Shown: positions 7,601-13,813, numbered from the stretch's first letter. The stretch: DNA of 13,888 nucleotides from Clostridia bacterium (GCA_017407375.1 JAFQWT010000112.1:1-13888); one strand, 5' to 3'. Notes: generated by a model from the letters alone, not told the origin. Program-made: numbers and translations.

Positions 7601-8347
7601 CGCGTCGACCGTCTCGGAGAGGGCGACCTTCTCGGAGAGGGCCGCGAGGATATCCTTGACCTTGCGTCGCGGGATATCGGTCACCATCGCGCCAAGCTCG
7701 GTCTTGGCAAACGGCACGCCCACCATGGCGGCGTAACGGTCGCGGGCGGCGGTGAGCGCCCCAAGGCCGCGCACGTCGTGGCAAAGGTCAAGGTAAAGCT
7801 TAAAGAGGATCTCGCCGAGGGCATCCTCCCCCTTGGCCGAGGTCAGCGTGTCGGAAAGTGAGAGGAACTCGGAAAGCCCGATGCCCTCGACCTCCCCCGC
7901 GTACAGCTCGGCAAGGAGGTCCTCCATCGCCCCTTGCGAGAGGAGCGCGTCCTCGGCGGGGTCGGGAATGCGGTAGGAGGCGGCCACCCCCGCCTCCTCG
8001 GCGTGGCGGCGGAGCAGGCGGTTGTAAAGCGCATCGATGGTCGAGATCTCGGCCGAGGGGAGGAGCATCCGCTCACGGGTGAGGCGGGCGTTATGCGGGT
8101 CGGCCTCGATGGCCTCGTCAAGCGCGCGGGAGATCTTCTCGCGCATGTCCTTGGCCGACGCCACGGTAAAGGTGACGACAAGCAGGCGCGCCAGGGTGGT
8201 CGGATGCTCATCATCGAGGAGCGAGGCAATGATGCGCCCCGTGAGGGTCGCCGTCTTGCCCGAGCCCGCCGCCGCCGAAACGAGGAGCGTGCGGTCGCGC
8301 GTTTCTATGGCGGTGCGCTGCTCCGCGGTAAAGCTTGTCTTGGCCAT
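4697..8347 (-). CDS. addA: ATP-dependent helicase/nuclease subunit A (AddA)
   Basis: 1216 residues, close to the roughly 1230 usual for AddA. With AddB it forms the Firmicute counterpart of RecBCD, which resects DNA double-strand breaks and loads the recombinase. UvrD-type superfamily 1 helicase motifs appear in order: the Q-motif region (TAEQ, 7-10), Walker A AAAGSGKT (25-32), IDEFQD near 403, GDVKQSIYGFRHADP near 430, TVHKSKGLEFPVVF near 777 and LLYVALTRARERLY near 850. The C-terminal RecB-like nuclease domain has GTATHLFLQF near 1044, then VCDCVIE and LVDYKTD near 1150, then QLSYYAAACERLYG, which supply the expected His, Asp and Lys metal-site residues. Acidic low-complexity stretches near 530-550 and 940-975 look like flexible linkers. 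The start at 8347 is chosen because AAAGGA sits 8 nt upstream and the conserved N-terminus begins there. The frame stays open upstream, but only through a repeat. The usual partner addB is not next to it. Confidence 0.96.
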   Translation of the reverse strand: MAKTSFTAEQRTAIETRDRTLLVSAAAGSGKTATLTGRIIASLLDDEHPTTLARLLVVTFTVASAKDMREKISRALDEAIEADPHNARLTRERMLLPSAEISTIDALYNRLLRRHAEEAGVAASYRIPDPAEDALLSQGAMEDLLAELYAGEVEGIGLSEFLSLSDTLTSAKGEDALGEILFKLYLDLCHDVRGLGALTAARDRYAAMVGVPFAKTELGAMVTDIPRRKVKDILAALSEKVALSETVDALDKRALHRCAYAEELAGITESLLTELEACDRPPDVPTVLSPFGRIPNPPKNASDANRALTPLCRALRGLLEEIYEERLARAGQDSDTLCRYLADLSDLLFRILTVFDGRLTEEKARRRLLSFGDVTRRVHALLVKDGKPTATARTIAAGYDQIYIDEFQDVNALQYEILSALSRGDNLFMVGDVKQSIYGFRHADPTIFAALRRAYPALSEGKDGPAAHFFTRNFRCDAPIIDYANEVAGTLFRLAGRTVEYRDEDDLVFAKLAPVGHTPVKTLLFEKGAKTAEGEGEGEPEEGSTVGEGEVGAVAAEIRRLLEYGKKDNGEPIRPRDIAILFPARSAMPPFVEAVSRVCRVVTDLDGDFFLSPEVLLAFSLLNVINNPRRDVYLAAVLRSPVFGFTVDELTLVRLEGKAAPTLYDALVSYLAAHPDFRKGHRFAERLTAWRRVAEGDTVGNLLLTVFHDARLLSLYGRGSDEHHDNLYRLYEYARSFEGTSYAGLYSFISYVNSAIEEEKTILTPAAEGEEEAVTFMTVHKSKGLEFPVVFLCNTERQFRHVDNSTSFIYDKEFGPCTPLPIAGGTALCHHPIEALYRYREKLSTAEEKIRLLYVALTRARERLYVTGSCRNPSSRVQRARDLLTLPTEWSILECGDWLTWILAMRMKSKEDYLLPTPDGAADPVKKALSTIKDALVSLKNEAREPAEGDGGATAETAEDAATAEDREADRLTRELSERLSFVYPDRAVVDLPEKLSVSRLTPHVLDGAEGEESAPPAVPETFTPSVPAFLSGRHRDEAALAGTATHLFLQFADFARLKSEGVEAELARLLDERYLSEEDAARVRRGEVETFAASPLFARILAARRVRRELRFHALLPAADFAEAETAKEALADRTLLVQGVCDCVIEEEDGYCLVDYKTDRVPRDPAAARALLRERHTRQLSYYAAACERLYGTPPREVLIYSLALGESIAVEVE

Positions 8348-8361
8348 GGCGTGTCCTTTCT

Positions 8362-8475
8362 GCCGCCCGCGGCGGCTCGTGCGGCGGCCCTTGCCGCCTT
8401 TTTTGCTGTGGCCGCCCGCGGCGGCTCGTGCGGCATTCCTTGCCGCCTTTTTCACTGTGGCCGCCCACGGCGGCC
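8362..8475. repeat. 49-bp tandem repeat in the addA leader
   Basis: Two full units (8362-8410, 8411-8459) match at 44 of 49 positions. A third, partial unit follows (8460-8475). Each begins with the hairpin GCCGCC-NNN-GGCGGC, with the third copy differing only in the loop. The full units hold a second hairpin, GGCGGC/GCCGCC (8383-8388/8393-8398) or GCGGCA/TGCCGC (8430-8435/8441-8446). This hairpin persists although its bases changed, and a T-run follows on the plus strand. In that direction each full unit resembles an intrinsic terminator, opposite to the operon. The array lies between truB and the addA ribosome-binding site. Confidence 0.8.
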
Positions 8476-8526
8476 GAGGTATCCCCCGCAACGGGTGTCG
8501 CAAGGGGTGGTTTTTGTAAAGAAAAC

Positions 8527-9426
8527 TTAACGGAAGGCGCGGATGGGCTTCACCGCGGGCCCGTCGGGATACTCGCGCACCTCGCCAAGGGCAAAGAAGC
8601 CCTCGTCGTCAAGGAGGCGCACCCGCGTGCCGAGGGGAAGCGCGGCGCCGAGCTTTTTTAAGTAGATCTCGCACCCCGCGTGGCAAAGGCGCGCAAAGAA
8701 GGGGGGCAGCGAAAGCGCCGCGAGCGAGGAAAACACGCTCTCCACGGGGAGGAGGCAGGCGGCGCGCTCCGCCTCGCTCATGGCGGTAAGCTCCTCCAGC
8801 GTATGGGCCGCCGCCAGCGAATAGCCCGCCGCCGAGGCACGGCAGAGGGCGCTCATCACGCCGCCCGTGCCAAGGGCGCGGCCAAGGTCGGCGCAGAGGG
8901 TGCGGATGTAGGTGCCCTTCGAGCAGACAACGTCAAGGCGGAATTCGCCCGAGGGCAGGGGCTCCACCGTCAGGCGGTGGATCACCACGCGGCGCGCCTC
9001 ACGCTCTACCGTCACCCCCGCGCGGGCCAGGTCGCAGAGCTTGCGCCCGCCCTGCTTTAAGGCGCTGTACATGGGCGGCACCTGGTCGTAGTCTCCAAGA
9101 AAGCGCTCGGCGGCCGCGCGCACCTCCGCCGGAGTAGGCAGCGGCCCCTCGTGGCGGGAGGTGACGGTGCCCGTCACGTCCTCGGTGTCGGTCGTAAGCC
9201 CAAGGCGCAGGTCGGCAAGGTAATGCTTGTCCCCCGTAAGGAGGAACTCCGAGGCGGCGGTGGCCCGCCCAAGAAGGACGGGCAAAACGCCCGTGGCCAT
9301 CGGGTCAAGCGTGCCCGTGTGGCCCGCCTTGGCCGCGCCGAAAAGGCGGCGCACCCGCGTGACCGCCGCCTGCGAGGTAAGCCCCTCGCCTTTATTCAGA
9401 ATGAGGATACCCGTCGTCGTCAGCAT
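8527..9426 (-). CDS. truB: tRNA pseudouridine(55) synthase TruB
   Basis: 299 residues, the normal length. It converts U55 in the T-psi-C loop of tRNAs to pseudouridine in the cytoplasm. The N-terminus GILILNKGEGLTS is the family signature, and GHTGTLDPMATGVL (35-48) carries the catalytic aspartate at residue 41. CSKGTYIRTLCADLG matches the conserved second half of the catalytic domain. The last 60 or so residues (from about LPPFFARLCHAG) correspond to the C-terminal PUA-like RNA-binding domain. The ATG at 9426 has AGGAAG 7 nt upstream. It lies inside the end of alr, so the two genes overlap by 35 bp and are probably translationally coupled. The usual neighbours rbfA and ribF are absent here. 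Confidence 0.97.
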   Translation of the reverse strand: MLTTTGILILNKGEGLTSQAAVTRVRRLFGAAKAGHTGTLDPMATGVLPVLLGRATAASEFLLTGDKHYLADLRLGLTTDTEDVTGTVTSRHEGPLPTPAEVRAAAERFLGDYDQVPPMYSALKQGGRKLCDLARAGVTVEREARRVVIHRLTVEPLPSGEFRLDVVCSKGTYIRTLCADLGRALGTGGVMSALCRASAAGYSLAAAHTLEELTAMSEAERAACLLPVESVFSSLAALSLPPFFARLCHAGCEIYLKKLGAALPLGTRVRLLDDEGFFALGEVREYPDGPAVKPIRAFR

Positions 9427-10561
9427 AGAGATACTTCCTGTCTATTCGTTGTCCGAGGCGTGCCAAAAGCTCGTAGGGAATGGTGCCCGCGGCCTCGCTG
9501 AGGGCATACAGCTGCTCCGCCGTCTCGCCAAACACCGTGGCGTGCGTCAGCGCGTGGCGCGGCACCCCCGTGAGGAGGACGGCCGCCGCATCCATGGAGA
9601 TACGCCCGATGAGCGGGCAGGGGTGACCTCCCACGGAAAGGCACGCCCCCTCGGCCGCGCGGGGGAGCCCGTCGGCATACCCGAGGGTGAGGATGCCCAC
9701 CGTCTCCCGCCGTGCCGTGCGATAGGTGCCGCCGTAGCCCACGGCCTCCCCCCGCGGAAGCGGGTAGACCTGCGCCAGGCGCGCCATGAGGCGCGAAACG
9801 GGGACAAGGGGAGAAAGCGGCGCCCCCCCTGGCGCATAGCCGTACAGCGCCAGCCCCACGCGGGCAAAGGGAAGGCCAAACGCGCCCCCGTAGGCCACCC
9901 CCGCCGTGGCGGAAAGGTGGGCCCGCGGCGCGATCCCGCGCCGCAGGAGCGCCAGCCGCGCCGCGCGGACGCGCGCCACCTGCCGCCTGACCGAGGGAGT
10001 GAGGCCCGCGTCGGCATCGGCCAGGTGGGAATACAGGTCGGTAAGCCGCAGGCGGGCGGAGGCGGCAACGTCGGCCACCGCCCGCAGGGTGCGCTCAAAG
10101 GCCTCGGGGAGCAGGGGAAAGCCCGTGCGGTTCATGCCGCTGTTCAGCTTGACCGCCACGCGGAGGGGCGGGCCCTTTAAGGTTTGCGAAAGCGCTTTCG
10201 CATACGCGGCATCGGGAACGGTGAGGGTAACGCCCGCCGCGGCGGCCAGGGGGGCGTCCTCGGGCGGGGTATAGCCGAGCACCAGCACCTCGCCCCCCGC
10301 AAGGTAGGGAAGGATCGCCAGCGCCTCGGGGAGGGTGGCCACGGCAAAGCGGGTGGCACCCTCGGCCCGCAGGGCCGCCGTCACGGGGGCGGCGCCGTGG
10401 CCGTAGGCATCCGCCTTCACAACGCAGATGGGGGTGGCCCCCACCGCGGCCAGCCGCGCCGCCACGGTGCGGTAATTCTGCCGCAGGGCCGCAAGGTCAC
10501 AAAGCAGCACGGCGCGCCGCCCGACGAGCGCGGGGGGCACCGCAACGGAAGAAGCATTCAT
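9392..10561 (-). CDS. alr: Alanine racemase (PLP-dependent)
   Basis: 389 residues, typical for Alr. It interconverts L- and D-alanine, supplying D-Ala for peptidoglycan. ICVVKADAYGHG places the PLP-binding lysine at residue 49. LNSGMNRTGF, FARVGLALYG and LTLGYADGLPR follow, the last carrying the second catalytic base (tyrosine near residue 295). IGRISMDAAAV and AGTIPYELLARLGQRIDRKYL complete the C-terminal beta-domain. The ATG at 10561 has GGAGG 7 nt upstream. The frame is open far upstream, but only as antisense to spoIIE. The protein runs about 11 residues past the usual RxYL end, which creates the overlap with truB. In spore formers one alr paralogue can be sporulation-linked; the divergence from spoIIE is suggestive but does not show that. 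Confidence 0.96.
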   Translation of the reverse strand: MNASSVAVPPALVGRRAVLLCDLAALRQNYRTVAARLAAVGATPICVVKADAYGHGAAPVTAALRAEGATRFAVATLPEALAILPYLAGGEVLVLGYTPPEDAPLAAAAGVTLTVPDAAYAKALSQTLKGPPLRVAVKLNSGMNRTGFPLLPEAFERTLRAVADVAASARLRLTDLYSHLADADAGLTPSVRRQVARVRAARLALLRRGIAPRAHLSATAGVAYGGAFGLPFARVGLALYGYAPGGAPLSPLVPVSRLMARLAQVYPLPRGEAVGYGGTYRTARRETVGILTLGYADGLPRAAEGACLSVGGHPCPLIGRISMDAAAVLLTGVPRHALTHATVFGETAEQLYALSEAAGTIPYELLARLGQRIDRKYLYADDDGYPHSE

Positions 10562-10613
10562 ACAACACCTCCGCAATTCACTCCTACCACGGTATGCGGG
10601 GGCTTGTATCCTT

Positions 10614-10642
10614 ATTCTATCACAGCCGTATATTTTTTGCAA
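10614..10642 (-). promoter_or_regulatory. Sigma-A promoter of the alr-truB-addA operon
   Basis: On the minus strand TTGCAA (10642-10637) is separated by 17 bp from TAGAAT (10619-10614). TG one base before the -10 box makes an extended -10. The start would be near 10607, leaving a leader of about 45 nt before alr. I see no other convincing promoter before truB or addA, so the three genes probably share it. Confidence 0.75.
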
Positions 10643-10681
10643 GATGAGCGCAGGAAGTTTGCTTTTTTGCCCTCCCTCGCG

Positions 10682-10713
10682 CTTTGGCAACACGCCCCCC
10701 GCTCCTTTGGCAA
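10682..10713. repeat. Direct repeat CTTTGGCAA x2 between the alr and spoIIE promoters
   Basis: CTTTGGCAA occurs at 10682-10690 and 10705-10713, 23 bp apart start to start (about two helical turns), in the gap between the divergent promoters. It could be a regulator-binding pair; nothing in the sequence names the regulator. Confidence 0.35.
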
Positions 10714-10739
10714 AAATAGTGGCGCCTCGCCCCGAGGGT

Positions 10740-10772
10740 CCGACAGCTTCCCCAAGGGGCGGCGTGTATAAT
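10740..10772 (+). promoter_or_regulatory. Probable Spo0A-dependent sigma-A promoter of spoIIE
   Basis: A perfect -10 TATAAT (10767-10772) lies 21 bp after CCGACA (10740-10745), a 4-of-6 match to TTGACA. This abnormally wide spacing matches my recollection of B. subtilis spoIIE, where Spo0A-P compensates for it. TCCGACA (10739-10745) is on the other strand TGTCGGA, one base from the Spo0A box TGTCGAA, and overlaps the -35 position. With the normal 17-bp spacing there is no recognisable -35. GGAGG precedes the spoIIE ATG by 6 nt. Confidence 0.6.
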
Positions 10773-10801
10773 AAAGAAAAAACGCTTTTCGGAGGTCTAT
10801 T

Positions 10802-13195
10802 ATGGATACAAGGATCGCCACCCAAGCCGCCCCGCAGGCCGTACGCCACCCCCTGTGGCGGGCGCTGTTTCCCGAGCTCTTCGGTCCCCGTGAGGGGCGG
10901 GGGGCCGAGCTCTTGCACGAGGCGCTCGTCTTTGGCGTTGCGTGGCTCCTCGCCCGCGCGCATCTGGCGGCGGGGGCCTACCCCTTTGCCTTTGCCTACC
11001 TCGCCGCCCGCCGCCGCCGCGTGGTGCCCTGCCTTCTCGGCGCTGTTGCGGGGGCTGCCACGCTCGGGCCCGTGGGGGGCGTGTTCATCACGGCCTACCT
11101 CTCGCTCTTTTCGCTCCGCCTTCTCCTCTCGCTCCCCGTGCCGCGGCGCGCCATCTTCCCCGTGACGGCGGCCCTGTTTTCCGAGCGGCTCGGCCTGCGG
11201 GTCATGGCGGCGGCCCTTGTCGGTGCGGCGCTTGGCGGGTATGAGCTCCTCTTTTTCGGGGTAACGACCTACGCCCTCCTCTTTACCGCCGCCTCGGTGC
11301 TGGCGCCCACGCTCCTTACGCTCCTTTACGGCGCGGTCTACGAGGCGCCCCTCTCGCTCACCGCCGTCCTCGGTCGCCCCCGCGAGGCCCCCCTCGCCCT
11401 TTCCCCCGCCGTGCTTTTCTCGGCGCTCTCGCTCCTTGCCTCGCTCGCCTTTGCCCTCCGCCCGCTCTCGCTCTTCGGCCTCTCGCTCTTTTCGGTCTAC
11501 ACCGTGGCCCTCACGCTCTTTGTGGCGCGGCGGCTGGGCGCGGCGCGTGCGGGCGTGCTGGGCCTTGCGCTCGGGCTTCTCGGCCCCCTGACTACCGCCC
11601 CCGCGTACGCCCTGCTCGGTATTCTTTCGGGCCTGCTTTTCCCCCACGGCATCCTTCCTGCGCTGTTTGTCGGCACCCTGGGCGCTGTGGGCCTTGCGAC
11701 CTACGCGGACGGCCTTTCGGGCTTTCTTGCCCTCGCGCCCGAATGCACCGTGACCGTCCTTATCGGCGCGCCGCTTCTCGGTCGGCTCCTCCCCTCGCGC
11801 GATCCCGCGGAGGACGAGCTGTCGCTCCGCCGCCGCCGTGAGGCCGCCGCCGAGGGCGCCCGCCGCCGTGAGGGGGAGGGCGACCGCCTCTTTCGCCTTG
11901 GGGCCGCGCTCTCCTCGCTCTCGGGGATGTTCTACCGCCTCTCGGACGAGACCCGCCGCCCCGCCGCCGCCGAGTATTTCGTGGAGTGCGAAAAGGTCTG
12001 TGCGCGGCACTGCGCCACCTGCTCCAACCGCGTGCGCTGCTGGGAGCAGGGCGAGCGCGTGGCGGAAAAGGCGGTCTACGCCCTGGCGGGCACGCTCCGT
12101 AAAACGGGGAAGATATCGAGCGACCTCCTTCCGTCCGAGCTGCGCTGCGGCTGCCCGAAGATCGAGACGATCCTTGACGAGATCCGCGAGGAATGCGCCT
12201 CCCTCTGCCTGCGCCGCCACCGCGGCGACCGCAACGAGTTTCTCTCGCACGATTACGCCATGCTCTCGCGCGTTCTGACCGAGGCGGCGGCGGGCGACCG
12301 CGAGGAGCGCACCCCCGACACCGAGACCGCCGCCCGTCTTACCGCCCTCCTTGAGCGCGACCTGCCCGAGGTCAGCGTGGCGGTGGTCGGCAAGCGGGAC
12401 AAGCGCGTGGCGGCGGCCGCGCAGGATGCATCGCTCCTTGAGCGTGGCGCCCCCCTCCTCCACGCGGCGGCCGAGGAGCTGCTCGGCTGTCGCTTCACCG
12501 AGCCGACCCTTGGCACGGTGGACGGTGTGCCCACCCTCACCATGCGCCCCCGCCGCCGCTTTGCCGTGAGCTTTGCCACGGCGGGCGTGCCCCGCACCGC
12601 CGAGGAGCCCTCGGGCGACCGCCTCCGCTTCTTTGAAACGGCGGAGGACGGCTTTTACGCCCTCCTTTCGGACGGCATGGGCAGCGGGGAGGCCGCCGCC
12701 CGTACCGCCGCCGTTTCGGTCGAGTTCCTCTCGGGAATGCTCGAGGCGGGCGCCTCCCGCAGGGTGGCGCTCCGTATGCTCAATAACCTGGTAAGAACCC
12801 GCGAGGACGAGTGCTCCGCCACGGTGGACATGCTCTGCTTTGACCTCGTCTTCGGTAACGCCACCGTCATCAAAAGCGGCGCCGCCCCCTCCTACATCCA
12901 GCGCGGGGCGGAGGTCTTCCGCGTCCGCTCCCGCACGATGCCCCTCGGGCTGATGAAGACCCCCGATGCCGAGCGCATCAACGTGGAGGTGCGTGAGGGC
13001 GACGTCCTTCTGATGCTCTCGGACGGCATCGCCCCCGAGAACGAGGACCCCGCCTGGCTCATCTCGCTCCTTGCCGAGGAGGACGCCACCGACCTCTCGG
13101 CCCTCGGCACGCGCATCGTGGCGGAGGCCGTCTCCCGCAACGAGCGGGACGATACGACCGTGGGGCTGATCAAGATCGCCGCCGCCGAGGCATGA
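10802..13195 (+). CDS. spoIIE: Stage II sporulation protein E (SpoIIE), serine phosphatase
   Basis: 797 residues (B. subtilis: about 827). SpoIIE dephosphorylates the anti-anti-sigma factor SpoIIAA in the forespore, freeing sigma-F, and also acts at the polar septum. Residues from about 40 to 333 form a polytopic membrane domain of many hydrophobic segments. A cytoplasmic linker follows, with a cysteine cluster (C396, C400, C404, C407, C413) and further cysteines after it, as is usual in clostridial SpoIIE. The PP2C-type phosphatase domain occupies about 585-797. SDGMGSGEAA has metal-ligand D624, LMLSDGIAPENEDP has D741, and NERDDTTVGLIKI has D783/D784. TMPLGLMKTP and SATVDMLCFDL are also typical. 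The ATG has GGAGG at good spacing. It is monocistronic and divergent from alr. All catalytic motifs are intact, so the organism should be able to sporulate. Confidence 0.97.
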   Translation: MDTRIATQAAPQAVRHPLWRALFPELFGPREGRGAELLHEALVFGVAWLLARAHLAAGAYPFAFAYLAARRRRVVPCLLGAVAGAATLGPVGGVFITAYLSLFSLRLLLSLPVPRRAIFPVTAALFSERLGLRVMAAALVGAALGGYELLFFGVTTYALLFTAASVLAPTLLTLLYGAVYEAPLSLTAVLGRPREAPLALSPAVLFSALSLLASLAFALRPLSLFGLSLFSVYTVALTLFVARRLGAARAGVLGLALGLLGPLTTAPAYALLGILSGLLFPHGILPALFVGTLGAVGLATYADGLSGFLALAPECTVTVLIGAPLLGRLLPSRDPAEDELSLRRRREAAAEGARRREGEGDRLFRLGAALSSLSGMFYRLSDETRRPAAAEYFVECEKVCARHCATCSNRVRCWEQGERVAEKAVYALAGTLRKTGKISSDLLPSELRCGCPKIETILDEIREECASLCLRRHRGDRNEFLSHDYAMLSRVLTEAAAGDREERTPDTETAARLTALLERDLPEVSVAVVGKRDKRVAAAAQDASLLERGAPLLHAAAEELLGCRFTEPTLGTVDGVPTLTMRPRRRFAVSFATAGVPRTAEEPSGDRLRFFETAEDGFYALLSDGMGSGEAAARTAAVSVEFLSGMLEAGASRRVALRMLNNLVRTREDECSATVDMLCFDLVFGNATVIKSGAAPSYIQRGAEVFRVRSRTMPLGLMKTPDAERINVEVREGDVLLMLSDGIAPENEDPAWLISLLAEEDATDLSALGTRIVAEAVSRNERDDTTVGLIKIAAAEA

Positions 13196-13226
13196 CGGCG
13201 CCGCCTGCCGCACGGCAGGGGCGCCG
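13196..13226 (+). other. Strong hairpin directly after the spoIIE stop codon
   Basis: CGGCGCC (13196-13202) pairs with GGCGCCG (13220-13226), and CCTGCC (13204-13209) with GGCAGG (13214-13219). There is one bulged G and the loop is GCAC. The 13-bp stem begins at the base after TGA. No T-run follows, so it is not an intrinsic terminator on its own; it could protect the mRNA 3' end. Confidence 0.6.
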
Positions 13227-13387
13227 GTGATAGGTCCTTTGGACGTTATAGGCGCTGTGCGCGATGGGCTTTTCGGGCGAATACTATCACGTCAAGCGCA
13301 GCGACGACGTATCGCTTTCGTTGCCTTTGTACCCACAAAAGCCGTGCTTCCTAAGACTAAATTAAGGACTACAAAAGTTTATGGCTA

Positions 13388-13413
13388 TTTTGCAAACAAA
13401 CAGGTTTGCAAAA
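13388..13413. repeat. 10-bp inverted repeat upstream of the convergent terminator
   Basis: TTTTGCAAAC (13388-13397) and GTTTGCAAAA (13404-13413) form a perfect 10-bp stem with a 6-nt loop. It has no downstream T-run. It lies between the spoIIE end and the terminator at 13420. The rest of 13227-13419 holds no gene that I can support. Confidence 0.5.
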
Positions 13414-13419
13414 ACAATA

Positions 13420-13448
13420 GGCTCCCTTGTGTAAAGGGAGCCTTTTTT
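13420..13448. terminator. Convergent terminator between spoIIE and the cysteine-rich gene
   Basis: A perfect 9-bp stem GGCTCCCTT/AAGGGAGCC (13420-13428/13434-13442) with a 5-nt loop is followed on the plus strand by TTTTTT (13443-13448). On the minus strand the stem is followed by TATTGTTTTT, so it can also end the leftward transcript of the small gene. Confidence 0.88.
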
Positions 13449-13516
13449 ACCTCCCGGAAGGTAATTGCATAGGCTTTTGATATGAAAATGTCAAAAGTGC
13501 CTTTGCGTTGCTTTTG

Positions 13517-13723
13517 TCATAGTAAGGTCTGGGGGATTTCTGTTTTGTTAATTGTTTCGCTTTTTGAATCAAATCCGGGGAAACAAAGCAAAAAGTAGTC
13601 GCATTCGTCGCAACAGCATTCAAAGCCTTGCTCTCCGTTGCCAAGACAAACGGCAGGCTCTCCGGGTGTAAGTTCTACGCCGGTAATATCTATTATCTTT
13701 CTTGGTATATCATTATTGTTCAT
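13517..13723 (-). CDS. Small six-cysteine protein, function unknown
   Basis: 68 residues. Cysteines lie at 26, 36, 37, 38, 41 and 47 (C-X9-CCC-X2-C-X5-C), in the context CLGNGEQGFECCCDECDYFL. I believe similar small hypothetical proteins with ITGxxLTPG and ECCCDECDY occur in gut Clostridia, but that is memory, not a search. The pattern suggests a metal-binding knuckle or redox peptide; there is no signal peptide or membrane segment. The start at 13723 has GAGGGGG 6 nt upstream (13730-13736), which overlaps the stop codon of a short leader ORF. In-frame ATGs further up lie inside a terminator hairpin and lack a ribosome-binding site. Base composition is clearly more AT-rich than in the neighbouring genes, hinting at separate origin. 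Confidence 0.7.
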   Translation of the reverse strand: MNNNDIPRKIIDITGVELTPGEPAVCLGNGEQGFECCCDECDYFLLCFPGFDSKSETINKTEIPQTLL

Positions 13724-13733
13724 ATATTCCCCC

Positions 13734-13790
13734 TCAGTATGTAAAAAAGTGCGCCCCATAAAGGAACGCACCGAAAAAGTGTTCCTTCAT
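13734..13790 (-). CDS. Putative aromatic-rich leader peptide (18 aa) of an attenuator
   Basis: The reading frame MKEHFFGAFLYGAHFFTY runs straight through the alternative hairpins in front of the cysteine-rich gene. Five Phe, two Tyr and two His in 18 residues would make ribosome progress sensitive to aromatic aminoacyl-tRNA supply or to a translation inhibitor. Its TGA overlaps the Shine-Dalgarno of the next gene and lies 10 nt before its ATG, which would couple translation. Against it: it has no good ribosome-binding site of its own (only GAGAG about 15 nt upstream), and part of the Phe content comes from T-runs needed by the hairpins. Confidence 0.35.
   Translation of the reverse strand: MKEHFFGAFLYGAHFFTY
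13743..13787 (-). promoter_or_regulatory. Candidate transcription attenuator in the leader of the cysteine-rich gene
   Basis: On the minus strand, GTGCGTTCC (13771-13763) pairs with GGGGCGCAC (13757-13749) through nine positions, two of them G-T, with loop TTTAT and then TTTTTT (13748-13743). This is a good intrinsic terminator ending 20 nt before the start codon. The same 5' arm can instead pair with the upstream segment 13787-13779 (AAGGAA with TTCCTT, CAC with GTG, two bases bulged). That antiterminator would abolish the terminator. Confidence 0.55.
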
Positions 13791-13813
13791 TGTTGTCACA
13801 CAATCTCTCGCCA

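Noticed and set aside
5855..7861. 668-codon open frame on the plus strand inside addA
   Set aside because: It is a complementary-strand shadow of a high-GC gene whose AddA motifs on the other strand are unmistakable.
8348..8503. 52-residue N-terminal extension of AddA
   Set aside because: The extension is the translated 49-bp repeat and is rich in Lys/Arg/Gly. AAAGGA and the conserved AddA N-terminus support the start at 8347.
9227..10180. 317-codon plus-strand ORF across truB and alr
   Set aside because: It is a shadow of two well-identified minus-strand genes, with an Arg/Gly/Pro-rich translation.
10562..13213. 884-codon upstream extension of the alr frame across spoIIE
   Set aside because: It is antisense to spoIIE, and the alr start at 10561 has GGAGG and the conserved Alr N-terminus. 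The promoter at 10614-10642 lies inside the extension.
13227..13472. 81-codon plus-strand ORF after spoIIE
   Set aside because: It reads through the 13388 inverted repeat and the 13420 terminator. No ribosome-binding site or recognisable domain.
13724..13771. Earlier in-frame starts (13771, 13759) for the cysteine-rich gene
   Set aside because: They lie within the terminator hairpin and lack a Shine-Dalgarno. GAGGGGG supports 13723.
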